64,000 nt of DNA from Terriglobia bacterium (GCA_020073265.1 JAIQFN010000029.1:1-64000); one strand, 5' to 3'. Positions 9,201-17,282 are shown, counted from the first letter of the stretch. Made by a program: numbers and translations. The notes: a model not told the origin generated them from the letters alone.

Positions 9201-9732
9201 TGACGCCGACCCAGCCCTGCCGCAGCTTGCGCCATTTCAAGGTTTCCCAAGCCTTGGCCAGCGCGCCGAGAGCCTTGTCGGCGATTTTGTCGACGATCTT
9301 GACGACGACAGCTTTGACAACCTCCTTGGCCAGCTTGCTGACCACGCCACGCCGTCCGCCGGCCACGATTTCGTCCTGATCCTGAGGAAATTCGACGCGG
9401 AATCGAACGGACTTGGCCTTCGCCGCACCGGCGCCGCGGCGTTTCGATTCCTGCTCGGGAAAGTGAAAGGTCACCGCGCCGAGCGGGTGTCGCACCACCA
9501 GCATGTACACGGCTGACGGTTCCGCGGCCATGGTGAGTTCGAGCGGCGGACGTGGCTCCGCGGCGCGGCGGCCTTCGCGAGTGGCCTGAAAGGAGTGCTC
9601 GACGACGGCTTTTCCGGTCTGGGTCAGACGGTCCACGAACGCGTCGCGAGGTTGCACGCTCCGGCGAGGGGCCGCGGTCTCGAGTTCTTCCAGGTTCCAG
9701 GCATTTCCAACGAATTGTAATTTTCCAGGCAT
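6205..9732 (-). CDS. Lipase-like hydrolase fused to a CHAT (caspase-like) protease, with an extra C-terminal domain
   Basis: This 1175-residue multidomain protein has no signal peptide. Around residues 200-330 lies an alpha/beta-hydrolase: NLLLLHGTFSN (oxyanion region) and ITHSRGGLVLRELLE, whose H-S-R-G-G is the nucleophile elbow with serine near residue 275. Residues 540-980 hold a CHAT region: a leader DPLRQAYLATEEVNFTRNVL, the catalytic histidine in VHFIGHGEY (about 800) and the catalytic cysteine in FLNACETG (about 847). After residue 965 comes a further domain (IGLWDVNNVLPGLERI, ITNFALGGE) ending in a C-x-x-C tail (CAKCG) that I do not recognise. Bacterial CHAT proteases are often effectors cleaving partner proteins in regulated death or immunity. 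No partner gene is adjacent: the neighbours are nadD and the SDR/isp operon. Confidence 0.85.
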   Translation of the reverse strand: MPGKLQFVGNAWNLEELETAAPRRSVQPRDAFVDRLTQTGKAVVEHSFQATREGRRAAEPRPPLELTMAAEPSAVYMLVVRHPLGAVTFHFPEQESKRRGAGAAKAKSVRFRVEFPQDQDEIVAGGRRGVVSKLAKEVVKAVVVKIVDKIADKALGALAKAWETLKWRKLRQGWVGVTPDTLRSGALTAADFSLIKPNQKNLLLLHGTFSNTASAFKELAATQGASGQDFFTALRATYGDRIFGFNHFTVSKTPEQNARELLAALPKAAAFDVITHSRGGLVLRELLETDLGAPGKRFQAGNIVLVASPNQGTPLATGARWKDYFQWIVNVAEVFPENAVTLGIEFATEAIIWLAQRIKGGFPGLESMDMAGDVVKQLQRPPGPPAQSLYSALVSNFQPKGTALTKLAEAATGSFFQSANDLVVPSEGGWRVDTPATLIPADRIGCFGNGGNIDKPGEDSSVYHTNYFSQSKTVDFLVEALTASPHSLPPLDPAKRLPFGWRRGVGVAAAPGAIAAPELAPVQPAARVAVRPATTVGEERKVFQLFVISSDDHLPPDIIRQMHDRTAMVLATYENARALETIFIRGGKRINHADGVQHKASSEEGGVLWARIIGVSNKIRDYVNGDPHAKELPHRDKLQVFGADLFAAMFPDSVRRLYDVARSEAEAEGRRLDIVVTSMINWIADKPFEFAFDPLRQAYLATEEVNFTRNVLTAVPDDRIPRRKPPMRMLVVAAQPVGLGLLSADEEEQLIRRSFQDLEAEGLASVEVMLAATPEALHDRLRSFADAGRRQDQFDIVHFIGHGEYRTDEDEGYLIFEDGNGGMHPVSAECLREILCHRGVRMIFLNACETGVVGRSQFPFDFNRGVAPKLVGGGIGVVVANQYKVLDVSATEFAKHFYRAIAQGATVGDAAREARVSVNYSIAGECIDWAVPVVYARDPALRLFEPSAAPPSVTPAAARIRRALPQGVVRIGLWDVNNVLPGLERIAQRFNTVQDRYHFEVADLSAPIGTWRLLPGKSRGKTPAPPQGIIRGEEVARKLSSQASSLGFDRLFCITNFALGGEVKSEYRENLALWNDDDPDKRIAIISGTGILQAFDDQTHPVGRFIANMIVTALCGDLEHRAGATNCPNYVDMKPQLQTLAARLEYVAAKEKLCAKCGPKMKDAKKALDQILAAY

Positions 9733-9804
9733 ATTTCACCGGCCGTGTTGTAGAGAATAACAGAAACTATTCGGAGAGAATTGCGGGGGCTTAGCGCGCG
9801 GCGA

Positions 9805-10563
9805 TCAGTGCACTTCTTCCTGCAGCTTCCGCACGATCTTGGTGACCATGCTGCGAGGGCTTACGCGAATGGATTGCGCCAGCAGTTTGTTCATTACGCC
9901 GGGAATCACCACCGGCTTTCCCGCCATCAAGGCGCGGTAGCCGGCCTCGGCGACAGTGCGGGCGTCCATGATCTTGCGGTCCTTCACCAGCGCGGCATTT
10001 TGAATTTTGCTGCGTTCCTGGAATTCGGTGGCCGTGGGGCCGGGGCACAGCGCGGTGACCGTCACGCCGGATCCTTCCAGTTCGTTGCCGATCGCTTCAG
10101 AGAACGAAAGCAGGAAGGCCTTGGTGGCGTAATAAATCGACATGAGAGGCCCCGGCTGGAAGGCCGCCGTCGACGCGACGTTGAGGATCCGGCCGCTGCG
10201 CCGCGCCAGCATGCCGGCCAGATACAGTTTGGTGAGAATCACCGGCACGGTTATGTTGAGCTGCATCATGTTCAGCTCTTCGGACAGGCTGGTCCCGGTG
10301 AATTTTCCATAGACACCGAAGCCGGCGTTGTTCACCAGCACGTCGACGTTCGGCGCGATGCGATGAATCTCCTGCGGAGCATCGGGCAGCGAGAGATCCT
10401 TGGCGATCACCTGGACGGAAGCCGGCTTCAACTCGGCGGCTATCTGCTCCAGCCGTTTTTGATTGCGGGCCACCAGGATGAGCGCGTAGCCCTCGCGCGC
10501 GAAGACTCGCGCCAGTTCCAGTCCGATGCCGGTGGAAGCGCCGGTAATCAGTGCCGTAGGCAT
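9805..10563 (-). CDS. Short-chain dehydrogenase/reductase (classical SDR)
   Basis: A 252-residue NAD(P)-dependent oxidoreductase. The cofactor motif TGASTGIG is at residues 7-14, the NNAG motif follows in VDVLVNNAGFG, and the catalytic Y-x-x-x-K is in YYATKAFLLSFSEAI with the upstream serine in NVASTAAF. LVARNQKRL after the first Rossmann strand suggests NADP preference. It starts at 10563 and overlaps the end of ispF by 16 bases, so it is the last gene of the PIN/TRAM-ispD-ispF-SDR run. The substrate is not deducible; members like this act on lipids or steroid-like compounds. Confidence 0.9.
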   Translation of the reverse strand: MPTALITGASTGIGLELARVFAREGYALILVARNQKRLEQIAAELKPASVQVIAKDLSLPDAPQEIHRIAPNVDVLVNNAGFGVYGKFTGTSLSEELNMMQLNITVPVILTKLYLAGMLARRSGRILNVASTAAFQPGPLMSIYYATKAFLLSFSEAIGNELEGSGVTVTALCPGPTATEFQERSKIQNAALVKDRKIMDARTVAEAGYRALMAGKPVVIPGVMNKLLAQSIRVSPRSMVTKIVRKLQEEVH

Positions 10564-11033
10564 AGTGTCACCAGAGCCTGGGCCTCGGCGGAGCGGCCTT
10601 CGCCGACGGGCCCGACTTTTTCGGCTGTCTTGAATTTTACCGAGACCTGATCGGGATTAACACCGAGCGCCTGGGCGAGTTTTTCGCAGATCGCCGGGCG
10701 GAAGTCTTTGAGCTTGGGGCGCTCGAGAATCACGGTCGAATCGACGTTGGCGATTTCATAGCCCTTCTCGGCAACCAAATCGCGGGCATGGCGCAAGAAG
10801 GTCTGGCTGTCGGCGTCCTTCCAGCGCGGATCTGAATCCGGAAAGTGCATGCCGATGTCGCCCAGGGCGGCGGCGCCCAGGAGCGCATCGGTAATCGCGT
10901 GGGAGAGGATGTCGGCATCCGAGTGTCCTTCCAACCCGAAGTCGGACGGAATCGGAACGCCTCCCAAGATGAGCTTGCGGCCCGGCGCGATGCGATGAAC
11001 GTCCCAGCCTTGGCCAATTCGAAAATCGCTCAA
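10548..11033 (-). CDS. ispF: 2-C-methyl-D-erythritol 2,4-cyclodiphosphate synthase
   Basis: IspF performs the fifth step of the non-mevalonate isoprenoid pathway, closing the cyclodiphosphate ring with release of CMP. It has 161 residues, a normal length. The zinc ligands are visible in GWDVHRI (D-x-H) and LEGHSDADIL. The C-terminal signature VKFKTAEKVGPVGEGRSAEAQA is complete. The start overlaps the end of ispD by 4 bases, so translation is probably coupled. Confidence 0.97.
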   Translation of the reverse strand: MSDFRIGQGWDVHRIAPGRKLILGGVPIPSDFGLEGHSDADILSHAITDALLGAAALGDIGMHFPDSDPRWKDADSQTFLRHARDLVAEKGYEIANVDSTVILERPKLKDFRPAICEKLAQALGVNPDQVSVKFKTAEKVGPVGEGRSAEAQALVTLCLRH

Positions 11034-11755
11034 GACGATACCCGGGCGGACATCTCCTCGGCCAGAAACAGGCGTGCGAGATCCATGTCGGACGGCTTGG
11101 TGATCTTGATGTTGCGGTCGCTGCCGGGAATCACGCTGACTTCCACCTGATCCAGGCGCTCCACCAGGCTGGATTCGTCGGTGCCGGCGAAGCCGTCCTC
11201 GCGCGCCTTTGCGAAGGCCTGCTTGAGCAGATCGAAGCGGAAGACCTGCGGAGTCTGCGCGAGGATCAGCCGCTCGCGCGGAATGGTCTGGCGGATTTTG
11301 TTACGGTGCACCTGCTTGACGGTGTCCACCGGGACGATGCCGACGATGGCCGCGCCGGTTTCCGAGGCTTCGGCGAAAACCTTGTCCAGCACCTGGTGTT
11401 CGATGAACGGACGGACGGCGTCGTGGACCGCCACCAGATCGGTTCCGGGCTGGAGCGTCGCCAGGGCATTCTCAACCGACTCCTGACGGCTCTCGCCGCC
11501 CTGGACCAGGCGCACGGGTTTCGAAAACTTTTCCGCGGCGAGCAAACCGCGCACCCAATCCAGATCATCGCCCCGGAGCGCCACCACGATCTCCGACACC
11601 TCGGAGCAGGAAACAAATTTACGGATGGTGTGCAGCAGGATGGGCGAGCCTTCCAGCAGCATGAACTGCTTGCGGCTGGTGCCGGCTTTCTCGGGGACAG
11701 AGCGTCCCATTCGGGTTCCCAGTCCGGCGGCCGGGAGAATTACAGAGACTTTCAT
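11030..11755 (-). CDS. ispD: 2-C-methyl-D-erythritol 4-phosphate cytidylyltransferase
   Basis: IspD joins CTP and methylerythritol phosphate in the non-mevalonate pathway. It has 241 residues. The nucleotide-binding loop LPAAGLGTRMG is at residues 7-17, with the loop lysine in SRKQFMLLEGSPIL. The middle motif VAVHDAVRPF and the C-terminal GTDESSLVE are both present. ispF follows with a 4-base overlap. The upstream PIN/TRAM gene ends 12 bases before this start. The arrangement PIN/TRAM-ispD-ispF recalls the order of yacL-ispD-ispF in Gram-positive genomes. Confidence 0.97.
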   Translation of the reverse strand: MKVSVILPAAGLGTRMGRSVPEKAGTSRKQFMLLEGSPILLHTIRKFVSCSEVSEIVVALRGDDLDWVRGLLAAEKFSKPVRLVQGGESRQESVENALATLQPGTDLVAVHDAVRPFIEHQVLDKVFAEASETGAAIVGIVPVDTVKQVHRNKIRQTIPRERLILAQTPQVFRFDLLKQAFAKAREDGFAGTDESSLVERLDQVEVSVIPGSDRNIKITKPSDMDLARLFLAEEMSARVSS

Positions 11756-11767
11756 TGGTGGTTCCTG

Positions 11768-12871
11768 CTAGCTCCCGGCGGTGACGCCCGAACCGCGGGC
11801 TTCGGCAGGTTGGGAGTGCGACTGCTCGCGGGGACCATGCGGACGCTCGGGCGCCGGGCTCTTGTCGTGAACCGAGTGCACGCGCTCGTCAAACCGGCCG
11901 AAGATCATTTTTCCGGCGGTGGTCTGCAGCACGCTGGTGACGGATATGTCGATGGTGCGGGAGATCATTCTCTTGGCGTTGTCCACGACTACCATGGTGC
12001 CATCATCCAGGTAGGCCACGCCCTGGTTGTACTCCTTGCCTTCCTTGAGAATGAAGACGCGCATGGTTTCACCAGGCAGCACGATGGGTTTCAGCGCGTT
12101 GGCCAGCTCGTTGATGTTGAGGACCTCGACGCCGTGGAGCTGGGCGACCTTGTTGAGGTTGAAATCGTTGGTGACGATCTTGCAGCTATAAACCTTGGCC
12201 AGCTCGATCAGCTTCATGTCGACTTCGTGGACGTTGGGGAAGTCGTCTTCCAGGATCTGGACGTTGATCTGCGTCATTTTCTGGATGCGCTGCAGGATGT
12301 CCAGGCCGCGGCGCCCGCGGTTGCGCTTGAGCGAGTCGGCTGAATCGGCCACCAGTTGCAGCTCGCGCAGCACGAACTGGGGGATGACCAGGGAGCCGTC
12401 CAGGAAGCCGGTCTCGACGATGTCGGCGATGCGGCCGTCGATGATAACGCTGGTGTCCAGGATCTTGAACGACTGGCTGGAGGTCTGTTCGCCGCCGAAC
12501 AGGCCGCCCAGTGCGCCCAGGTTCAGCATGTCGCCTTTGCTGGCGCCCACCACCAGGCCGACGTAGCCCATCCACAGCAGCAACAGGACCTGGAGGAACG
12601 AGAGCGTGGTGGAGTTGCTGGGGAACGCGCGGGTCAGGATGAGCGAGATCAGGTAAGCGCCCACGATTCCGAGCAGGGAGCCGAAGGCTGCGCCGAACAA
12701 CCGCTTCAGGGTTGTTTTGCGGACCTGGATTTCAAAGAATACGATGGCCAGGCCGAAGCCGAGACCTGTCAGGGCTCCGTATTCCTCGGGCAGATCGAAG
12801 GGCCGCAGGAACCAACCGGCGGCGGCCAGCAACAGAACGAACAATGCACGAATGATAAACAGACTAATCAC
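11768..12871 (-). CDS. Membrane-anchored PIN/TRAM-domain protein (YacL-like putative RNase)
   Basis: The 367-residue protein begins with four predicted membrane segments (about 2-20, 34-48, 60-80 and 90-110). A PIN nuclease domain follows from about 135: ILDTSVIIDGRIADI (first acidic residue), FVLRELQ, and IVTNDFNLNKVA (the T-N-D motif), then a TRAM domain around 270-330 (VLPGETMRVFILKEG, YLDDGTMVVV). This is the YacL architecture. The last 40 residues are charged, proline-rich and probably disordered. Its place directly upstream of ispDF is conserved in many phyla. Its RNA target is unknown. Confidence 0.92.
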   Translation of the reverse strand: MISLFIIRALFVLLLAAAGWFLRPFDLPEEYGALTGLGFGLAIVFFEIQVRKTTLKRLFGAAFGSLLGIVGAYLISLILTRAFPSNSTTLSFLQVLLLLWMGYVGLVVGASKGDMLNLGALGGLFGGEQTSSQSFKILDTSVIIDGRIADIVETGFLDGSLVIPQFVLRELQLVADSADSLKRNRGRRGLDILQRIQKMTQINVQILEDDFPNVHEVDMKLIELAKVYSCKIVTNDFNLNKVAQLHGVEVLNINELANALKPIVLPGETMRVFILKEGKEYNQGVAYLDDGTMVVVDNAKRMISRTIDISVTSVLQTTAGKMIFGRFDERVHSVHDKSPAPERPHGPREQSHSQPAEARGSGVTAGS

Positions 12872-13037
12872 GAAACCACCCCCAAACGAGCGGATTCCCG
12901 AATATAAACAAAGTTACCCGGTGTTAACCAAGGTGCCATAGAGTATAGCACCGATGGTTTGACAATAGGATGCCGCCAGGCTCTGCCTGGAAAGCCAGTG
13001 AGTAGCAGGAAGGGCTAGAAGCGAGGAGGGGAGACGG
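12872..13037. other. Intergenic spacer between PIN/TRAM and RRM genes
   Basis: These 166 bases lie between two genes on the minus strand. They should hold the terminator of the RRM gene and the promoter of the PIN/TRAM-isp operon. I see no clear hairpin with T-run, and no ORF of note. Confidence 0.4.
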
Positions 13038-13442
13038 TTAGAGGGCTTTGGCGAGCTCTTCGGCGAAGGCGCTATGCGGTCCCTGGGGGCCGTTCTGGTT
13101 AGGGCGCTTGTGTTTCTTGCCGCCGCGTTCGCGGCGCGGACCGGCGGGCCGATTGGGTGGGCCGGCTGAAGGGGGCCCTTGTCCTTTGGACTTGGGCGGC
13201 TGGGCTTGATTGGCTCTCAGCAGCCGGTCTTCCAGCGGCGCGCGGTCGAAGCGACGAATGATCAGGTTCATCTCTTCCGAATTCGGAGTATCGATGAACG
13301 CGAATCCCTTGGATTCCTGGGTCTCGGGGTTGCGAATCACTTTGACGTCGTCGAAAACGAGGTTTTCTGCATTTAACCAAGACTTGATATCGTCCTTGGT
13401 GACCCACACAGGCAAGTTGCCGAGGAATACAGTGAAACTCAT
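13038..13442 (-). CDS. RNA-recognition-motif (RRM) RNA-binding protein
   Basis: The first 80 residues form one RRM: the RNP2 strand VFLGNLP (residues 4-10) and the RNP1 strand KGFAFIDT (about 45-52) carry the aromatic RNA-contacting positions. The remaining 54 residues are rich in proline, glycine, arginine and lysine (RRERGGKKHKR), a disordered basic tail typical of bacterial glycine/arginine-tailed RRM proteins, often cold-induced. It appears monocistronic. Start is the ATG at 13442. Confidence 0.9.
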   Translation of the reverse strand: MSFTVFLGNLPVWVTKDDIKSWLNAENLVFDDVKVIRNPETQESKGFAFIDTPNSEEMNLIIRRFDRAPLEDRLLRANQAQPPKSKGQGPPSAGPPNRPAGPRRERGGKKHKRPNQNGPQGPHSAFAEELAKAL

Positions 13443-13652
13443 TCTAAGGTGTCGTTAGCTCCGTTTACGGGGATTCGCTAGAAGTGCTGCGCGGACGCAA
13501 TCCATGCAAGCTATTGATATCCTATCACAGCCTGTGGGTCGCCGTAAACGAAAAACTTTTCGTAAACTGCTGCACTCCAAGGAGAAGAACTTGGTGTGTC
13601 GCGGTGATTCGCGGTTGTAAAGCCTTCCGGGGATGGATGGGCAGGTGGAAGT
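13443..13652. other. Intergenic spacer upstream of the RRM gene
   Basis: About 210 bases between the start of the RRM gene and the end of the small secreted protein gene. It must contain the RRM promoter on the minus strand. I see no RNA gene or convincing ORF. Confidence 0.4.
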
Positions 13653-14003
13653 CTATTCCGAGCCGCCCGCGCCCGCGGATACCGAGGAGAACACTATGCT
13701 GGCCTTGGTGCCGCCAAAGCGGATCTCCTCTATCTGTCTCTTGCCGTTGACGTTCGAGGTGCGGATCTCGGTCTCGGAATATTTATCCTTGGCGGTTTCC
13801 ATTTTGGCCGGCACTTGGACGGTGTCTTGATCTCCCTTGATCACGGCCTGGTTGCCCTCCAGTTGGACCTTATACTCGCCGGGCTGGAGTTGCTTTCCGC
13901 CTACCCAGGCCGGACTGGAGATGGTCATGTGATAACTGGCGGCCGCACTCGCGAGCCCGAGCGCCAGGGTGCCAAAGGCAAGCATCAGCCTGCTGAACTG
14001 CAT
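13653..14003 (-). CDS. Small exported protein of unknown function
   Basis: 116 residues. The N-terminus MQFSRLMLAFGTLALGLASAAASY is a clear signal peptide, with cleavage likely near ASA-AAS at about 20-23. The mature part reads like a small beta-rich domain (SPAWVGGKQLQPGEYKVQ, then paired charged strands). The LQPGEYKVQLEG pattern recurs in acidobacterial exported proteins of unknown role. A short glycine/serine tail ends the protein. On the minus strand, the start is preceded by an AAGGAGT-type ribosome site about 10 bases from the ATG. Confidence 0.75.
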   Translation of the reverse strand: MQFSRLMLAFGTLALGLASAAASYHMTISSPAWVGGKQLQPGEYKVQLEGNQAVIKGDQDTVQVPAKMETAKDKYSETEIRTSNVNGKRQIEEIRFGGTKASIVFSSVSAGAGGSE

Positions 14004-14135
14004 GGTTGTAACTCCTTGTTCTTACAGAATTAGGGGATGGCCTTCGACGGATTCCACGCTCCCTACTCTTTAGGAACGCCTGGCGAGCGCGGGAGGTTGC
14101 GGGGTTTTGACTTGGTAACAGTTAGGAACCCGCAA

Positions 14136-14209
14136 AACCGCTTGCTGACGCGCGCGGCTCGGAATGCACACGCATATGCGTAGTCGCCACGGGTTTTCAG
14201 CAAGCGGTT
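14136..14209. terminator. Large inverted repeat with nested palindrome at the end of glnD
   Basis: AACCGCTTGCTGA (14136-14148) is repeated in inverse orientation at 14197-14209. The second arm is the last codons and stop of glnD itself. The 48-base loop contains a perfect 12-base palindrome (ACGCATATGCGT, 14170-14181). It could fold as a cruciform in the mRNA 3' end and protect or terminate the transcript; there is no strong T-run, so factor-independent termination is uncertain. Confidence 0.55.
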
Positions 14210-16656
14210 AGAAGCTCTTTCTCCAGTTTCGATTGCAGGTCGGTGGTGAGCTTGGCGCCGTCCGAGGCGACATAGAAGACGTCGATGGCGCGATGGCCTT
14301 CGGTATCGATCAGCACCACGTCGATGTTGCAGCCCGCCGATGAGAGTGTTGCGGCCAGATCGTAGAGCAGGCGGGGCCGGTCTTCGGCGATGATCTCGAC
14401 CAGCGTGGCCGTTTCGCAAGCTTGGGAATCGAAGTGCACGCGGGGCTGGACGGTTCGCAGCTTGGGCCGGGCCGGGATGGGGCGGCCGTCCAGAAGCTTG
14501 CCGACGTCGAGCTTGCCGAGCGCCACCTGTTCCAACGTGGTCTGCAGGCGCTCCAGCTCGGTGGCGTTGAGATCCAGGGTGTGTTTCGGATCGGCGAAGA
14601 CGAAGGTGTCCAGGATCTGGCCTTTGGTGTTGGCGAAAGCCTCGGCTTTCAGGATGTCCAGGCCGAAGCTGGAGATGGCTCCGGCCAGCGAAGCGAACAG
14701 CGCGGGCATGTCGCGAGCGACGATGGTGGCGCGATAGACTCCGCTCCAGCGATCCACCCGCGCCGCGACACCGGTGGGGCGGCTCTGCTCGTACAGCTCC
14801 AGGTGCGCTTCGATCTCCGCGGCGGTGTGGGTGCGGAGGTAGCGCACGGGAAGCCCCTTGAGGAATCCGGCGGGGTCGGCGACATGCGTGGGGACGTCCT
14901 GGATGCGGTCGGTTTCGAGTTCGCGCACCAGTTCCTGATGCGTGACGCGGTAGGCCTGCCAGAGCTGTTCGAGTCGCCAGGGCGTCATGGCGGCGGGATT
15001 GACGGCGGAGATGTCGGCGTAGGTCAGGACGGCGAGCAGCTTGAGGCGCTCCAGGGTGCCAATGCCTTGGGCCAGCGCGCGGGCGGTGGCTTGGTCGAAG
15101 AGATCGCGGGAGTTCATCACCGCGGACAGGTCCAGATGATGTTCGATGAGGAACTCGACCGCGGCCTGGTCCTCGGCGGGCATCCGGATGCGCTGCATGG
15201 CGACGCGGGCGAGCTCCACCGAGCGGCGTGAATGGTCCTGGTTGGATCCCTTGCCGGAGTCGTGGAAGAGCAGCGCGAACCGCAGCAGAGCGGGGTCTTC
15301 GATCTCCGAGAGGATTTCCGCGAGGCGGCGGCGGGCGGGATCTTTTGCCGCGGCCAGCTCGCTCAGCTTTTCGATCGCGACGAGGGTGTGCTCGTCGACG
15401 GTGTAGCGGTGGTAGTAGTCGGGAATCACCAGGCAGGTGATGGTGTTCCACTCGGGGAAAAGCGCTTGCACCAGGCCGGTGTTGTGCATGGCGCGCAGAG
15501 CCAGAGCGGCGTGCGGCAGCGAGAGGATGCGGCGCAGCGCCGGCCACTTGGGGTTTCCGGCGGCGCAATAGCGGGCGAACGCGTCGCGCTGGGCCTCCAG
15601 GCGGCGCTCGGTCTCGGCAGCCAACGGGACTCCGTGGCGCGCCACGAATTCGAACAGGCGCAGAAAAAGCTCCGGGTCGCTTTCCAGTTGTCCGGGCGCG
15701 CGCAGCAGGATGCGTTCGTTCGAGACGGTGAAGTCCGCGTTGGACAGGCGGGTGCGCCAATCGCGGAACTGCGCCACCAGGGAGCTTTCGCTACTTTCAA
15801 TCAGGTCCAGCGCGCGCCGGGATTCGTTCGCGATGGCTCGCGCGTTTCGAAAATATTCGCGCATGAAGGCCGCGGATTCGTGAAAATCCAGGAAGCCCTG
15901 CTTGGTGAGTTCGTGCTGCGCATCGAAGGTGAGCTGGTTCTGATCGCGGCCGGCCTGGTAGTGCAGGAAGCAGCGCAGCGATCCGAGAAAGCGCACGGGC
16001 GCGGCCAGCGCGTCGTTGGGCGGGGCGGCCGGATTCTTCAGCTTGGCCAGCCAGCCGACCAGATGCGCGTCGCGCAGGCCGCCGGGCGTCTCCTTCACGT
16101 CCGGCTCAAGATGGTAGAAGGTGCCCTGATATTTGGCGTGCCGGGTGCGGGTGAGCTGGCACAGATTGCGGGCGAGCAGGCGGGCCTGCCGTTCGAAGAA
16201 CGCGGGAAGCCTGGTTTCGAGCTTGGCGTACAGGTCGCTCGAGCCGTCCAGCAGTCGGCGATCGAGCAGGCTGATGCTCAACTCGATGTTCTGCTCGTGG
16301 ATCTCGGCGCATTCGGCGATGGTGTGGACCGAATGGCTGAGCCGGAGTCCGGAGTCCCACACCAGTCGCACGAATTCAGAGAGCGCATTCTTGATGGCGG
16401 CGGTTTGGGATTCGCGCTCCACCAGGATCAGGATGTCGACGTCGGAGTAGGGGAACAGCTCGCGCCTGCCGAAGCCGCCCACCGCCAGCATGGCCAGGCT
16501 GCCGGCTGCCGCGTCGGCGAGCGATGACCGGTAGGCCTGGATCGCGATTTGGTCCACCAGGGCGGAGAGCGCGGCTTGGACCGCGGATGCGTCGCCAGTG
16601 GCAAAGAAGGCGCGCTGGAGTTCGGCCCAGGCGGGGTTAGAGTGCAGCTTCTCCAC
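14197..16656 (-). CDS. glnD: [Protein-PII] uridylyltransferase/uridylyl-removing enzyme
   Basis: GlnD senses glutamine and adds UMP to, or removes it from, the PII signal proteins. The N-terminal nucleotidyltransferase motif is GGFGRRELFPYSDVDILIL (about residues 60-78). An HD hydrolase domain follows with ALLFHDSGKG (about 470), where HD is intact but the usual I/L after it is S. Two C-terminal ACT domains bind glutamine (YRATIVARDMPALFASLAGAIS and VEIIAEDRPRLLYDLAATLS). The length of 819 residues is slightly shorter than enterobacterial GlnD. It is transcribed alone and divergently from the TlpA-like gene, 83 bases away. Confidence 0.95.
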   Translation of the reverse strand: MEKLHSNPAWAELQRAFFATGDASAVQAALSALVDQIAIQAYRSSLADAAAGSLAMLAVGGFGRRELFPYSDVDILILVERESQTAAIKNALSEFVRLVWDSGLRLSHSVHTIAECAEIHEQNIELSISLLDRRLLDGSSDLYAKLETRLPAFFERQARLLARNLCQLTRTRHAKYQGTFYHLEPDVKETPGGLRDAHLVGWLAKLKNPAAPPNDALAAPVRFLGSLRCFLHYQAGRDQNQLTFDAQHELTKQGFLDFHESAAFMREYFRNARAIANESRRALDLIESSESSLVAQFRDWRTRLSNADFTVSNERILLRAPGQLESDPELFLRLFEFVARHGVPLAAETERRLEAQRDAFARYCAAGNPKWPALRRILSLPHAALALRAMHNTGLVQALFPEWNTITCLVIPDYYHRYTVDEHTLVAIEKLSELAAAKDPARRRLAEILSEIEDPALLRFALLFHDSGKGSNQDHSRRSVELARVAMQRIRMPAEDQAAVEFLIEHHLDLSAVMNSRDLFDQATARALAQGIGTLERLKLLAVLTYADISAVNPAAMTPWRLEQLWQAYRVTHQELVRELETDRIQDVPTHVADPAGFLKGLPVRYLRTHTAAEIEAHLELYEQSRPTGVAARVDRWSGVYRATIVARDMPALFASLAGAISSFGLDILKAEAFANTKGQILDTFVFADPKHTLDLNATELERLQTTLEQVALGKLDVGKLLDGRPIPARPKLRTVQPRVHFDSQACETATLVEIIAEDRPRLLYDLAATLSSAGCNIDVVLIDTEGHRAIDVFYVASDGAKLTTDLQSKLEKELLTAC

Positions 16657-16739
16657 GGTTGGAGGCGAGTGAATCGCCGGATTTTTTATTGTAGCGTCGC
16701 GTGGATGAATTCCGCCGGTTGCCGCGTTTCATAAGGTGT

Positions 16740-17279
16740 ATGAGAAAAACACAGAGTCGAAGACGAGGCGGTCGAGTTCTGTTGCTGGGCGCGGCTGTGG
16801 TTGCGGTAATCGCTGCGGGGAACGTCCACGCGGGCAGCAGCCGGAAGCCGGCGCCCGAACTCGCGCTTCGGGACGCGAGCGGCGCGACGGTCAGGCTTTC
16901 CGATTACCAGGGCAAAGTGGTTCTGCTCGACTTTTGGGCCACTTGGTGCGGCGGGTGCCGGGAGGAGATCCCATGGTTCATGGAATTCGAACGCGAGTAT
17001 CACGATCGGGGTTTTGCAGTGCTGGGCGTGTCGATGGATGAAGACGGCTGGAGCGCGGTGAAGCCGTTCGTCGACGAGCGCAAGATCAACTACCGGATCG
17101 TGATGGGAAACGAGCGAGCCGCGCGGCTCTATGGCGGTGTTGAAGCACTGCCGGTGGCGTTTCTGATCGATCGGACCGGGAAGATCGCGGCGACGCACGT
17201 CGGCACGGAAGCAGGGAAAGAGGGATTTCGCCGGGAGATCGAAGGCTTGCTCGGGACGGTTCATGCGCCTGCTCGCTGA
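16740..17279 (+). CDS. TlpA/ResA-like exported thioredoxin
   Basis: A 179-residue periplasmic thiol-disulfide oxidoreductase. I start at the ATG at 16740 because the protein then begins with MRKTQSRRRGGRVLLLGAAV, a basic N-region and hydrophobic signal ending near NVHAGS; the GTG at 16701 would add 13 residues before it. The redox motif is FWATWCGGCREE (W-C-G-G-C, about residue 68), where the more usual family form is W-C-x-P-C; the missing proline should make it less reducing or alter its partner. GVEALPVAFLIDRTGKI contains the cis-proline. Such proteins serve cytochrome c maturation or redox repair. No cytochrome genes are adjacent. Confidence 0.88.
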   Translation: MRKTQSRRRGGRVLLLGAAVVAVIAAGNVHAGSSRKPAPELALRDASGATVRLSDYQGKVVLLDFWATWCGGCREEIPWFMEFEREYHDRGFAVLGVSMDEDGWSAVKPFVDERKINYRIVMGNERAARLYGGVEALPVAFLIDRTGKIAATHVGTEAGKEGFRREIEGLLGTVHAPAR

Positions 17280-17282
17280 TAT

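Noticed and set aside
16686-17264. 192-codon open frame on the minus strand opposite the TlpA-like gene
   Set aside because: The plus strand has a signal peptide and the WCGGC redox motif; the minus frame has none.
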